From assembly GCF_021738965.1 (NCBI RefSeq), contig NZ_JAKKOQ010000016.1, forward strand, positions 1 to 64,000: DNA of 64,000 nt. The letters run 5' to 3'. A program made the position numbers and the translations under genes. Source of the stretch: Gordonia zhenghanii (GTDB lineage Bacteria > Actinomycetota > Actinomycetes > Mycobacteriales > Mycobacteriaceae). Of the stretch, positions 30,677 to 39,309 are shown one piece after another (position 1 is the first letter of the stretch; each line of letters opens with the position of its first letter). Below the pieces are notes generated by a model. It had not been told where the DNA came from. It made no database searches and saw only the letters and a program-made list of their open reading frames with translations.

Positions 30677-31718
30677 CAGTACCTTCCAGCACGTCGTGAA
30701 TGTCGTAGGTCAGCGGAACTTCGAGTTGGTCGTACCCGCAGCTGGACGGGTCCCGGTCCGGTCGCCACCGCACGAACTTCACCGTGTGCCGGAACCTTCC
30801 GTTCTCCATCTGGTCGTAAGCCACTTCGACGACGAGTTCTTGGCGGACGGGCAGCCACTCGCTGCTGCCTGCAGTGCGCCACCGCGACACCTCCCCCTGT
30901 GCGACGCAGTCCGGATCGAGCCGCATGGGCTCGAACATCTCCTGGAGTTCGATTCGCTTCTTATCCGAGAACGCACTCGACCCGCCGACCATCCGGAGCT
31001 CGCCGTCGTCGCCGTACAGTCCGAGGAGCATCGAGCCGAGACCCGTTCCGCTCTTGTGGACGCGATAGCCGAGGACCACGCAGTCGGCGGTCCGCTTGTG
31101 CTTTATCTTGACCATCTCGCGTTTGTTCGGCACGTACAGCCCGTCGAGTCGTTTCGCGACGACGCCGTCCAAGCCTGCGCCCTCGAACGCGGTGAACCAC
31201 TGGTCCGCGACGACGGGATCTTGCGTCACCCGGCTGACTTGTAGGGATCCCCCAGGTCCGATGGCTTGACGCAGTGCGTCACGACGGACCGTGAACGCCT
31301 CCCCGGTCAGGTCGATGTCTTCGAGCGCGAGCGCGTCGAATCCGATGAAGATCGCGGGCGTCTCGAGCGAGAGCTTCTCGATGCGCGATGCTGCGGGGTG
31401 GATGCGTTGGCTCAGCGAGTCCCAGTCGAGGCGCCGGACACTGTCGATCTCGCGAACCACGCCGACTTCGCCGTCGACGACGACCCGCTCAGGCAGTTCG
31501 GCGCGCGCAGCCTCGACGAGTTCGGGAAAATACCTGGCCAGGTCCTTGCCGCCGCGCGAGACCATGACGACCTCGTCACCGTCACGGAAGATCAACGCGC
31601 GGAACCCGTCCCACTTGGGCTCGTACGACCACGTCGGTCCTTCCGCCGGCTGGTCGGGAACGGACGCCACCGCCTTCGCGAGCATCGGCGCGACGGGCGG
31701 GTTGATCGGAAGGTCCAC
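30666..31718 (-). CDS. ligC: ATP-dependent DNA ligase LigC
   Basis: A 350-aa ligase. The adenylation motif I is YEPKWDGFRA with the nucleotidyl Lys; VVVDGEVGV, IFIGFDALAL, GLDGVVAKRLDG and REMVKIKHKRTADCVVLG are motifs III to V, and the OB-fold ends in FRHTVKFVRWRPD. GTG 31718 gives a start VDLPINPPVAPMLAK like that of M. tuberculosis LigC (358 aa); upstream in-frame GTG/ATG codons add residues without family support. It is coupled to the Prim-Pol gene, the same pairing as Rv3731/Rv3730c. It seals nicks after short-patch repair synthesis. Confidence 0.93.
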   Translation of the reverse strand: MDLPINPPVAPMLAKAVASVPDQPAEGPTWSYEPKWDGFRALIFRDGDEVVMVSRGGKDLARYFPELVEAARAELPERVVVDGEVGVVREIDSVRRLDWDSLSQRIHPAASRIEKLSLETPAIFIGFDALALEDIDLTGEAFTVRRDALRQAIGPGGSLQVSRVTQDPVVADQWFTAFEGAGLDGVVAKRLDGLYVPNKREMVKIKHKRTADCVVLGYRVHKSGTGLGSMLLGLYGDDGELRMVGGSSAFSDKKRIELQEMFEPMRLDPDCVAQGEVSRWRTAGSSEWLPVRQELVVEVAYDQMENGRFRHTVKFVRWRPDRDPSSCGYDQLEVPLTYDIHDVLEGTDGE

Positions 31719-31875
31719 CCGTTCATCGTCCACGACACCACCGACAGCGGCAACGGATTCGGCCCAACCCATGGGCGAGGCCATCATGCGCGCGCCCGCT
31801 GCTGGCCGACTGGTCGCCCTCCCGACACTGCGCCGACACCGTCAGGCCACCCGACGCCCCTAACGTCTGGAGACG

Positions 31876-33813
31876 ATGGCGACCACACCGAAATCCGTCT
31901 CGGCCCATTCCCGCAGACATTTCCTCGGCTTGGCGGCGACCGCCACCGGAACTGCCGCTGCCGCAACTCTTCTGCCGCCCTCGCTCATCGACGCAGTCGC
32001 GCGCGGCAGACCGGCCGGAAGTCTGCGCGATGTGGAGCACGTCGTCGTCCTGATGCAGGAGAACCGTTCGTTCGACCACTATTTCGGGACGTTGCGCGGG
32101 GTGCGCGGATTCGCCGACAACTCCGCGAAACCGGGTGTCTTCGATCAGGGCGGCGTGCGCCCGTTCCTCGCTCGGGACGCGGCGAACCGTGGCGATCTGT
32201 CCGTCGAATACCTGGCCTCCCTTCCACACTCGTGGCCGGACGGTCACCAAGCTCTCAACGAGGGTCACTGCGACGGGTGGGTCGGCGCGAAGGGCACCGC
32301 AACCATGGCCGCCTACGATCGCCGCGACATCGCATTCCAGTTCGCGCTGGCCGAGACGTTCACGGTGTGCGACGGTTACTTCTCGTCGTGTCCGACGTCG
32401 ACGAGCCCGAACCGGAACTTCCTGTTCTCCGGCGCCAGCGGCTTCGAGCCCTCGGGGCCGCGCGCGGTCGGCAACGACGCCTACGACTCCGCGCACCCGG
32501 GTTACACGTGGAAGACGTATGCGGAATCGCTGCACGAGGCAGGCGTCGCCTGGCGCGTCTACCAAGAATGGGACAACTACACCGACAACAACCTCGACTT
32601 CTTCGCGACGTTCCGCACCCTCGGACGCGCCGCCGTCGAAGCCGCAGGCGAGCGCGGTGGCGATCTGACCGGCTTCTACGAGGACCTGTTGGAGGCGTCC
32701 GACGTCGACGAGCAGCGTGAGCGCGCCCAGAGAGTGCACGACGCCGCAGCCCGGATCGGCGACGGATTCACCGGCCTCTACCGCCGCGGACTGCACCGGG
32801 GCGAGCCGGGCTCGCTCGTCTCGCGGTTCCACCGGGACGTGGAGGCCGACGAGCTGCCGACCGTGTCGTGGATCGTCGCGTCGGCAGCCGACTCCGAGCA
32901 TCCGTCCGCGTCGTCGCCGATCCAGTCGTCCACGCTCACCTACCGTCTACTCGACGCGCTCGCGTCGAACCCTCGAGTCTGGGCGAAGACCGCGATGCTA
33001 CTGACCTTCGATGAGTTCGACGGCTACTTCGATCACGTCGTACCGCCGTTGCCCCCGGAGGGCGAGCCCGACGAGTGGTGGGACGGCAAGCCGATGGGGT
33101 TGGGTTTCCGGGTGCCGATGACGATCATCTCGCCGTGGACCGTCGGCGGCCGCGTCTCGTCGGATGTCTTCGACCACACCTCCGTGGTGCGATTCCTCGA
33201 ACGGGTCACCGGCGTGGACTGTCCGAATATCTCGAAGTGGCGACGCCGGGTATGCGGCGACCTGGTGTCGGCGTTCGACTTCGGTCGCTCGGACGGCCTC
33301 CGGCTACCCGCTCACCCAGGACCGGTGCCGTCATTCGAGAAACGTTGGGAGGCGACGCCGGGCGGCGGCCATCCAGTGCAGGAGAGCCAACGAGCGGTGG
33401 CGCTCCCGACCCCGTACCGGTTATCGGCGGTCGTCGTCGACGGCGTCCTGCACCTGCGGAACGACGGATCGCGCCCTGCCGTGTTCGGCGTGTTCTACGA
33501 CGGTCGCGTCGACCACCACACGGTGCGCGGCAGACGGCGCGTCCAGTTGGCGTCGATCACCGAACACGTCGTGGTGACTGGACCCGACCGGTTTCTCCGC
33601 GACCTGTGGTTCCCGCGGAACGGTTCCTCCGCCGACGTCGTGCTCGACCATGCGAGTCGACGGATCCGAGTGAACGGACGCGATGTGACTGCCACCGCGG
33701 TGACCGACGGCTGGTACGAGGTGTCTCTCGCGGGTACCGCCGGTCGCCAGTACTACACCGGTCGTCTCGAGAGCGGACGGCCGACGGCGACGTCGCCGCT
33801 ACGCGCCGACTGA
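31876..33813 (+). CDS. Phosphocholine-specific phospholipase C, Tat-exported
   Basis: A 645-aa enzyme with a twin-arginine signal (SRRHFLGLAATATGT) and the bacterial phosphoesterase/PLC core: VEHVVVLMQENRSFDHYFGT (the Asn/Arg/Ser metal-phosphate site), LNEGHCDGWV, TSTSPNRNFLFSG, LLTFDEFDGYFDHVVPP and GFRVPMTIISPW. The C-terminal 200 residues are beta-rich PLC C-terminal repeats (PYRLSAVVVDGVLHLRN). Homologues cleave phosphatidylcholine and sphingomyelin; in mycobacteria the Plc enzymes are phosphate-responsive virulence factors. It stands alone with its own promoter region of about 90 bp after ligC. Confidence 0.92.
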   Translation: MATTPKSVSAHSRRHFLGLAATATGTAAAATLLPPSLIDAVARGRPAGSLRDVEHVVVLMQENRSFDHYFGTLRGVRGFADNSAKPGVFDQGGVRPFLARDAANRGDLSVEYLASLPHSWPDGHQALNEGHCDGWVGAKGTATMAAYDRRDIAFQFALAETFTVCDGYFSSCPTSTSPNRNFLFSGASGFEPSGPRAVGNDAYDSAHPGYTWKTYAESLHEAGVAWRVYQEWDNYTDNNLDFFATFRTLGRAAVEAAGERGGDLTGFYEDLLEASDVDEQRERAQRVHDAAARIGDGFTGLYRRGLHRGEPGSLVSRFHRDVEADELPTVSWIVASAADSEHPSASSPIQSSTLTYRLLDALASNPRVWAKTAMLLTFDEFDGYFDHVVPPLPPEGEPDEWWDGKPMGLGFRVPMTIISPWTVGGRVSSDVFDHTSVVRFLERVTGVDCPNISKWRRRVCGDLVSAFDFGRSDGLRLPAHPGPVPSFEKRWEATPGGGHPVQESQRAVALPTPYRLSAVVVDGVLHLRNDGSRPAVFGVFYDGRVDHHTVRGRRRVQLASITEHVVVTGPDRFLRDLWFPRNGSSADVVLDHASRRIRVNGRDVTATAVTDGWYEVSLAGTAGRQYYTGRLESGRPTATSPLRAD

Positions 33814-33845
33814 TCGCCGGACGGCGGTGCCTTACGGTGTTGAGC

Positions 33846-34769
33846 GTGGCCAACGACTTCGCCCCCGCAAGCCGATTCGCCCCGGCAGGCCGTTTCGCGC
33901 CCTCCCCGTCCGGCGACCTGCACATCGGGAACCTCCGAACGGCGGTGCTCGCCTTTCTCTTCGCTCGATCGTCTGATCGGCGGTTCCTGATGCGCGTGGA
34001 AGACCTCGACCGAGTGCGTCCCGGAGCGCAGGAGCGACAACTCGCGGACCTCGCCTCCATCGGGCTCACCTGGGACGGTCCGGTGCTCCAGCAGAGCGAC
34101 CGGTACGACGCGTACTCGTCGGTGATCGGCGGACTCGTCGCCGAGGGCGACACGTTCGAATGCTTCTGCACCCGCCGCGAGATCCTGGATGCGCCGACGG
34201 CTCCGCACGCCCCGCAGGGCTCGTATCCGGGCACGTGCCGTGACCTGACCGACGCCGAACGCGACGAACGACGACGCACCCGTCCCGCCGCGATCCGCCT
34301 CCGCTCGGAGGTCACGTCGTTCACGGTCACCGACATCCTGCACCGCGAGTTCACCGGCGACGTCGACGATTTCGTCCTGCAACGCAACGACGGCACGCCT
34401 GCCTACAACCTCGCGGTAGTCGTCGACGACGCAGCGTCCGGCGTGGATCAGGTGGTGCGCGGCGACGACCTCCTGACGTCGGCGCCGCGCCAGGCATACC
34501 TCGCGACCAGGCTCGGCTACTCGCCGCCCGAGTACGCGCACGTCCCGATGGTCCTCAACGCCGACCACAAGCGTCTTGCCAAACGCGACGGTGCGGTCAC
34601 CGTCGCCGACCTGGCCGAGCAGGGCGTCGACGCGGAGTCGGTCCTGTCGATGATCGCCGCCTCACTCGGCCTCGCCGACGACGGCGAGAAGGTCACGATG
34701 AACGACCTCGGCGAACGCTTCTCCCCCTCCGCCCTCCCCCGCGATCCCTGGATCTTCGACGCCGGGTAG
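33846..34769 (+). CDS. gluQ: Glutamyl-queuosine tRNA(Asp) synthetase
   Basis: A 307-aa truncated GluRS paralogue. It has the class-I HIGH motif (FAPSPSGDLHIGNL) and a KMSKS equivalent (KRLAKRDG) but ends where the anticodon-binding domain of GluRS would begin. The zinc site typical of GluQ is present as C-x-C (ECFCTRRE) and Y-x3-C (SYPGTC). The enzyme attaches glutamate to the cyclopentene ring of queuosine in tRNA-Asp. GTG 33846 is chosen; TTG 33840 is possible. Its presence implies Q-modified tRNA, and tgt is only 1.3 kb away across one gene and a repeat cluster. Confidence 0.93.
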   Translation: MANDFAPASRFAPAGRFAPSPSGDLHIGNLRTAVLAFLFARSSDRRFLMRVEDLDRVRPGAQERQLADLASIGLTWDGPVLQQSDRYDAYSSVIGGLVAEGDTFECFCTRREILDAPTAPHAPQGSYPGTCRDLTDAERDERRRTRPAAIRLRSEVTSFTVTDILHREFTGDVDDFVLQRNDGTPAYNLAVVVDDAASGVDQVVRGDDLLTSAPRQAYLATRLGYSPPEYAHVPMVLNADHKRLAKRDGAVTVADLAEQGVDAESVLSMIAASLGLADDGEKVTMNDLGERFSPSALPRDPWIFDAG

Positions 34770-34779
34770 CGAGTGTCCC

Positions 34780-34985
34780 GACTGGTCGAGATCTCGACTC
34801 CGCTCGATCAACGAGGGAAAGCGCTCGATCAACGGGAGTGACGCTCGATCAACGGCAAGACCGCACGAGCAACGGGGCGAGCCCACCTCTGGTCGAGCGG
34901 AGTCGAGAGCCTGCACAACGAGATCTCGACTCCGCTCGATCAACGGGGTGACGCTCGATCAACGGGAGTGATGCTCAATCAGCAG
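34780..34985. repeat. REP-like repeat cluster, copy C
   Basis: The 229-bp gap between convergent gluQ and the D-threonine-aldolase-like gene is filled by the same family in both orientations: CTGGTCGAGATCTCGACTCC (itself a hairpin), several CGCTCGATCAACGGGAGTGA units, CTGGTCGAGCGGAGTCGAGAG and a second inverted copy GATCTCGACTCCGCTCGATC. No ORF in it looks real. Confidence 0.75.
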
Positions 34986-34998
34986 GAGTAGCGACTGC

Positions 34999-36093
34999 TC
35001 AACTATTACGACCGCGAGCGGCTACCTGCCAGGTGTCGACGACGAGACCGCCTTTGGCGACGGCGACGGCGTCGACGAGGTTCAGGACCGTGCACACGTG
35101 GTTGGGTACAACGCGGATACGGGACCCGCAGACGGGAAGCGGTGCACTGTCGGGGAACTCGACGGTTGCGTGGTGTTCGGAGAGGGCCGTGATCCGCGCG
35201 TCGGGGTAGTCGATGAGCCGTCCGTGCCCGGAGACGTACCCGGGTCGGTCGGCCCCCAGGATCTTGCTGCCCGAGTCGAGCACGATCCGGCGGCCGTCGG
35301 ACTCGTCGCACCGGCTGATGACGGTGGCCAGAACGGTCAACGCGATGTCGGACGGCTCGGTGCGCCCCAACTCCCATTGCTGCGCGTCGCCGAACACGTA
35401 CACGCCCGGGCGCGCCTCGGTGAGGACGTCTCCGTCGGACAGCACGGCACTCGGGGTAGAGCCGCCGCTGCGGATCCGCACCGGCACACCCGACTCGGCG
35501 AGAAGTCGGGTCGCCCGTCGCAACGACTTCGCTTCGTCACGGGCCGCCGGTTCTGCCTGGTCGGCGCCGTAGCTGTGCCCGGGAAAAGTGAACACACCGG
35601 AAACCCGCAGACCGGCTTCGACGGCGGCCGCGGCGACCTCGGCGGCTCTGTCCGGGTGCACTCCACTGCGGCCGTGACCGCTGTCCACCTCAATCAGCAC
35701 CTCGAATCGCGATGCTGCGTCGCCGAGTCGGGCGCCCGCGTTGCGCACACCGTCCACCGAGTCGGCGCCGAACGAGACGCGAGCGCGCTCAGCCACGTCG
35801 ATCAGCCGTGCGGCGCTCGACCGCGTGAGCCACAGCGGGTAGGCGATGAAGAGGTCGTCGAAACCTTCGCCGTCTGCGTACGCGAACGTCTCGGCCTCAC
35901 CGATCGTCGCGACAGTCAGCCCGCAGGCGCCCGCCGCCTTCTGCTTACGCGCGATCTCGACGATCTTGTGCGTCTTCACATGCGGGCGCAGATCGATCCC
36001 TTTGGCGCGCAACACATTGGCCATCGTTGCGATGTTGCGGTCCAGTCTGTCGGCGTCGACGATGACCATCGGCGTGCTGACCATGTCACCCAT
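34999..36093 (-). CDS. D-threonine aldolase / D-serine-dehydratase-like PLP enzyme
   Basis: A 364-aa fold-type III (alanine-racemase-fold) PLP enzyme. STPMVIVDADRLDRN starts the barrel; LRPHVKTHK carries the PLP Lys; FEVLIEVDSGHGRSGV and RSGGSTPSAV bind cofactor phosphate; the C-terminal VVPNHVCTVLNL supplies the His-x-Cys metal ligands of D-threonine aldolase and DSD1-type enzymes. It likely cleaves or dehydrates a D-hydroxy amino acid. Its start overlaps the tgt stop by 8 bp, so it is cotranslated with a tRNA-modifying enzyme, an odd pairing. The proximity of ddl/murF suggests D-amino-acid metabolism in the region, but this is inference. Confidence 0.85.
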   Translation of the reverse strand: MGDMVSTPMVIVDADRLDRNIATMANVLRAKGIDLRPHVKTHKIVEIARKQKAAGACGLTVATIGEAETFAYADGEGFDDLFIAYPLWLTRSSAARLIDVAERARVSFGADSVDGVRNAGARLGDAASRFEVLIEVDSGHGRSGVHPDRAAEVAAAAVEAGLRVSGVFTFPGHSYGADQAEPAARDEAKSLRRATRLLAESGVPVRIRSGGSTPSAVLSDGDVLTEARPGVYVFGDAQQWELGRTEPSDIALTVLATVISRCDESDGRRIVLDSGSKILGADRPGYVSGHGRLIDYPDARITALSEHHATVEFPDSAPLPVCGSRIRVVPNHVCTVLNLVDAVAVAKGGLVVDTWQVAARGRNS

Positions 36094-37348
36094 CGGACTG
36101 CTCCCGTGCTCGCTTGGTCCCCGCGTAGTAGCGACCGAGGAACTCGTCCCGGTACTCGTAGTAGTCGCCGTTCTTGATGGCCTTGCGCGCGCGGTCGACG
36201 AGGGTGATCGTGAACGACAGGTTGTGGAGGGTGGCGAGCGTCGACGCCAAGCCCTCCTTCGCCTTGAACAGGTGGTGAAGGTAGGCGCGCGTGTACTGGG
36301 TCGAATAGTTGTCGAGTTCGGCGTCGAGCGGACCGAAGTCGTCCCGATACTTGCGATTGGTCACGTTGTAGCGGCCGTCGAACGAGTAGATCGCCCCGTT
36401 GCGGGCGACCCGGGTCGGCGACACGCAGTCGAAGGTGTCGGCACCGTTCTCGATGGCCGTGAAGACGTCGTCGGGTTCGCTGATCCCCAACAGGTGACGC
36501 GGAGCCTCGTCGGGAAGTTCATCGGTGACCCAGCCGACGATCGTTCCGAGATTGTCTTTCTCAAGCGCGCCGCCGATCCCGTATCCACCGAATCCCTTGC
36601 CGCCGTTCTCGCGGTCGATGCGGCTCAGTTCGACGAGGTCCCGCGTCGCCTTGCGCCGCAGGTCCTCGTACTGTGCGCCCTGGACGACTCCCCACAACGC
36701 CTGCTGCGGTCGGTGTGTCCGCTCGGTGGAGAGGCTGTTGTGTTCGGTGAGGCAGCGGATCGCCCACTGACGCGTCCGTTCGAGCGACGTCTCCTGATAT
36801 CCGCGGGTGTTCATCAGCGTCGTCAGTTCGTCGAACGCGAAGATGATGTCCGCGCCGAGCTGGTGCTGGATCTGCATCGATACTTCGGGGGTGAACCGGT
36901 GCATCGAACCGTCGAGATGCGATTTGAAGGTGACGCCGTCGTCGTCGACCGCAGCCAGCCGCTCCTTGCCCTCGGCGATCCGCGAATCGTCTTGCGGGCC
37001 GGTCGACTCCATCGAGATGACCTTCTTGAAACCGACGCCGAGCGACATCACTTGGAATCCGCCGCTGTCGGTGTAGGTCGGGCCGGGCCAGTTCATGAAG
37101 GCCCCGAGGCCGCCCGCCCGGTCGAGAATATCCGGTCCCGGCTGCAGATACAGGTGATAGGCGTTGGCGAGAACCGCTTGTGCGCCAAGTGCCGCAACCG
37201 ATTCCGGCAGCACCGTCTTCACGGTGGCTTTTGTGCCGACGGGCACGAAGGCGGGCGTGTGGATCTCGCCGTGCGGGGTGGTGATGGTGCCGGTGCGACC
37301 CGCCGTCCCGTCGAGGGTGGCGCGTCGGATGAACTCACTGCTGGTCAC
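36086..37348 (-). CDS. tgt: tRNA-guanine transglycosylase lacking the zinc cysteines
   Basis: A 420-aa Tgt that exchanges G34 for queuine or a precursor in GUN-anticodon tRNAs. The general acid/base segment TDSGGFQVMSLG, the recognition segment GVTFKSHLDGSMHRFTPE, WGVVQGAQY, GGYGIGG and the nucleophile region FDCVSPTRVARNG are all present. The bacterial zinc site C-x-C-x2-C is lost: the aligned stretch is ELDNYSTQYTRAYL (residues 344-357), with Leu and Asn in place of the first two cysteines and the third absent, although the His (H375 in TLHNL) remains. A short insertion follows SLGVGFKK. GTG 37348 is used. It is coupled to the PLP enzyme; gluQ is nearby. Confidence 0.9.
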   Translation of the reverse strand: MTSSEFIRRATLDGTAGRTGTITTPHGEIHTPAFVPVGTKATVKTVLPESVAALGAQAVLANAYHLYLQPGPDILDRAGGLGAFMNWPGPTYTDSGGFQVMSLGVGFKKVISMESTGPQDDSRIAEGKERLAAVDDDGVTFKSHLDGSMHRFTPEVSMQIQHQLGADIIFAFDELTTLMNTRGYQETSLERTRQWAIRCLTEHNSLSTERTHRPQQALWGVVQGAQYEDLRRKATRDLVELSRIDRENGGKGFGGYGIGGALEKDNLGTIVGWVTDELPDEAPRHLLGISEPDDVFTAIENGADTFDCVSPTRVARNGAIYSFDGRYNVTNRKYRDDFGPLDAELDNYSTQYTRAYLHHLFKAKEGLASTLATLHNLSFTITLVDRARKAIKNGDYYEYRDEFLGRYYAGTKRAREQSDG

Positions 37349-37442
37349 ATGGCAATACTGCCCCACCTGCGCCGTACGGGATGGTCCGACCCGCGGTTCG
37401 CTTACCACTCAGAGCACAGGTGCCTGCATTACCGTGGAGGTC

Positions 37443-37895
37443 ATGACCCGAACGATGAAGCTCACTGCCACCGCGGTCCTCGGCCTGTCGCTCGCCCTGT
37501 CCGCCGCCGCCTGCGGCGACGAACAGGAGGCTCCGAGCGCCGAATCGTCGGCCACCTCTGTGGTGACGCCGCCGAGTGACCGCAGCGTGCCCGTCGTCCC
37601 CGGCCCGAAGCCCAAGACGTCGACGGCGACCCCCAGCAGCGCGGATCGCGAGAGCACGCCGGACGACGCAGAGAGCTGCGGGTCCGCCAAGGGTCCAGAC
37701 GGCGCGCTGCAGATCAAGCTCGTCGAGGGAGACATCACCTGCGACACCGCGGAGGGGATCGCCAAGGAGTACAGCCCGCTCATCGCGACCGGTCAGCCTC
37801 AGGACGTCAAGGGATGGGAGTGCGGACCATCGACGACGGCCGGCGAGCTCGCCCGCTGCACCAAGGACTCGCAGGCGTTCGCCCTTGTGCCTTAG
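37443..37895 (+). CDS. Small secreted lipoprotein of unknown function
   Basis: A 150-aa protein with a lipoprotein signal (LGLSLALSAAAC, lipidated Cys at residue 24). A disordered Ser/Thr/Pro linker follows, and then a compact domain with four Cys (AESCGSAKG, DITCDTAEG, WECGPST, LARCTKD) that could form two disulfides. ATG 37443 has GGAGG 4 bp upstream. The domain resembles small actinobacterial surface proteins, but I cannot name it. Cell-surface location is the only firm statement. Confidence 0.75.
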   Translation: MTRTMKLTATAVLGLSLALSAAACGDEQEAPSAESSATSVVTPPSDRSVPVVPGPKPKTSTATPSSADRESTPDDAESCGSAKGPDGALQIKLVEGDITCDTAEGIAKEYSPLIATGQPQDVKGWECGPSTTAGELARCTKDSQAFALVP

Positions 37896-37941
37896 TTACT
37901 TGTGCCCTCGTTACTAGTAGTTCCTTGGTTACTAGTTCCTT

Positions 37942-37966
37942 GGCGCTCTGAGCTCAGCTGAGCGCC
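37942..37966 (-). terminator. Hairpin overlapping the murF stop codon
   Basis: GGCGCTC and GAGCGCC form a 7-bp GC-rich stem around an 11-nt loop that itself contains TGAGCTCA; the stop codon of murF lies in the loop. No T-run follows on the minus strand. An imperfect direct repeat of GTTACTAGT/GTTCCTTGG lies just beyond (about 37908-37942). Confidence 0.35.
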
Positions 37967-39270
37967 TGAACGACCCGCTCAAGCGCGGCTACGCGGCTGC
38001 CCTTGACGAGGACGGCGTCACCGTCGGCCAGCTCGCCGAGAGCAGCGACGGCCCCGCCGACTCCACCGACGTGGGCGACGCCGTCGCCGTACGCAGGCTC
38101 GTCGACGGCGATCACCGTGATACCCAGGTCAGCGGCTTGTCTGGCCACCTCCCGGTGGGCGGCCGGTCCGTCCGAGCCGAGCTCTGCCATGGTCCCGACC
38201 ACAGCGAAGCGTCGTCGTGCGTCGAGCCGGGCCAGGGAGGAGAGTCCGGCGGCCATCGACGTCGGGTTCGCGTTGTAGGCGTCGTTGATGACGACGACCC
38301 CCGACGCGGTGGTCGTCATCTCCATGCGCAGGCCCGACAGCGTGGCGTCGCTCAATCCTGCGGCCAGCGCCTCGATCGGAACACCGAGCCCGCAGCCTGC
38401 GGCCGCGGCCGCGAGTGCGTTCGGCACCTGATGCTCGCCGCGGGCCTGCAGTGCGATCAACGTCGACCCCCACGGACTGTGCAGCGTGAACGACGCCCGG
38501 AGCTGCTCGTCCAGGACGATATCGGTGGCGCGGACGTCTGCGTCGTCGGCCACGCCGTAGGTCAGCACGCGCGCCTGCGTCCGGTCCCGCATGCCGCGAA
38601 CGATCTGGTGATCGGCGTTGAGCACGGCGATGCCGTCGGACGGGAGGGAGTCGACGAGCTCGCCCTTGGCCTGTGCGACGTCGTCGAGCGTCCCGAACAT
38701 CTCCAGGTGGACGGCTTCGACGCGAGTGATCACGCCGACGGTCGGCGACGCGATGTCGCACAGCAGCGCGATGTGCCCGACGCCGCGCGCGCCCATCTCC
38801 AGGACGACGGCTTCGGTGTCGTCGGCGGCCGCGAGCAAGGTGAGCGGCAGACCCAGTTCGTTGTTGAAGCTCTTCTCGCTCGCCGCAGTCGCATAGGTCG
38901 TCGCGAGAACTCCGGCGAGAAGGTCCTTCGTCGACGTCTTGCCGACCGATCCGGTGACCCCGACGACACGCGGCGGCAGGCCTGCGCGCACTGCGCGCCC
39001 GAGGTCGGCGAGAGCCAAGGAGGTGTCGGCAACCCGAACCGCAGTGGCCGCCACGGCGGGGTCGGGGGCGCGATCGGTCAGGTAGACGAGTGCGCCCGCA
39101 TCCACCGCGCCGGCGATGAAGTCGTGTCCGTCGCGGTCCGCGACGATCGGGACGAACAACTGCCCTCCGGCGATGGAGCGCGAGTCGATGCTCGCCGAGG
39201 AGACCTCGACGTCCGGCCCGTGGAGAGTCCCGCCGGTGGCGGCTGCGATCTGACTGGCGAGAAGGTGCAC
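37954..39270 (-). CDS. murF: UDP-MurNAc-tripeptide D-Ala-D-Ala ligase
   Basis: A 438-aa Mur ligase. The N-terminal domain begins HLLASQIAAATGGTL with DSRSIAGGQLFVPI (the DSR motif), the P-loop is GVTGSVGKTSTKDLL, followed by EKSFNNELGLPLTLL, VLEMGARGVGHIALL (Mur-ligase Glu/His), VLNADHQ and VINDAYNANPTSMAAGL, which marks it as MurF. It adds D-Ala-D-Ala to the peptidoglycan precursor. GTG 39270 is chosen on family grounds. It is divergent from ddl with 39 bp between starts and lies outside any dcw cluster, so it may be a second murF or the only one relocated; the window cannot decide. Confidence 0.9.
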   Translation of the reverse strand: MHLLASQIAAATGGTLHGPDVEVSSASIDSRSIAGGQLFVPIVADRDGHDFIAGAVDAGALVYLTDRAPDPAVAATAVRVADTSLALADLGRAVRAGLPPRVVGVTGSVGKTSTKDLLAGVLATTYATAASEKSFNNELGLPLTLLAAADDTEAVVLEMGARGVGHIALLCDIASPTVGVITRVEAVHLEMFGTLDDVAQAKGELVDSLPSDGIAVLNADHQIVRGMRDRTQARVLTYGVADDADVRATDIVLDEQLRASFTLHSPWGSTLIALQARGEHQVPNALAAAAAGCGLGVPIEALAAGLSDATLSGLRMEMTTTASGVVVINDAYNANPTSMAAGLSSLARLDARRRFAVVGTMAELGSDGPAAHREVARQAADLGITVIAVDEPAYGDGVAHVGGVGGAVAALGELADGDAVLVKGSRVAALERVVQALS

Positions 39271-39309
39271 GGGAAGAAACGGTACAGGCGAGCACGTATC
39301 CTGGCAGCC

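Noticed and set aside
38071-39309. An N-terminal extension of ddl to 769 codons
   Set aside because: The extra part is antisense to murF; the Ddl family start and a -10 element are at 39310.
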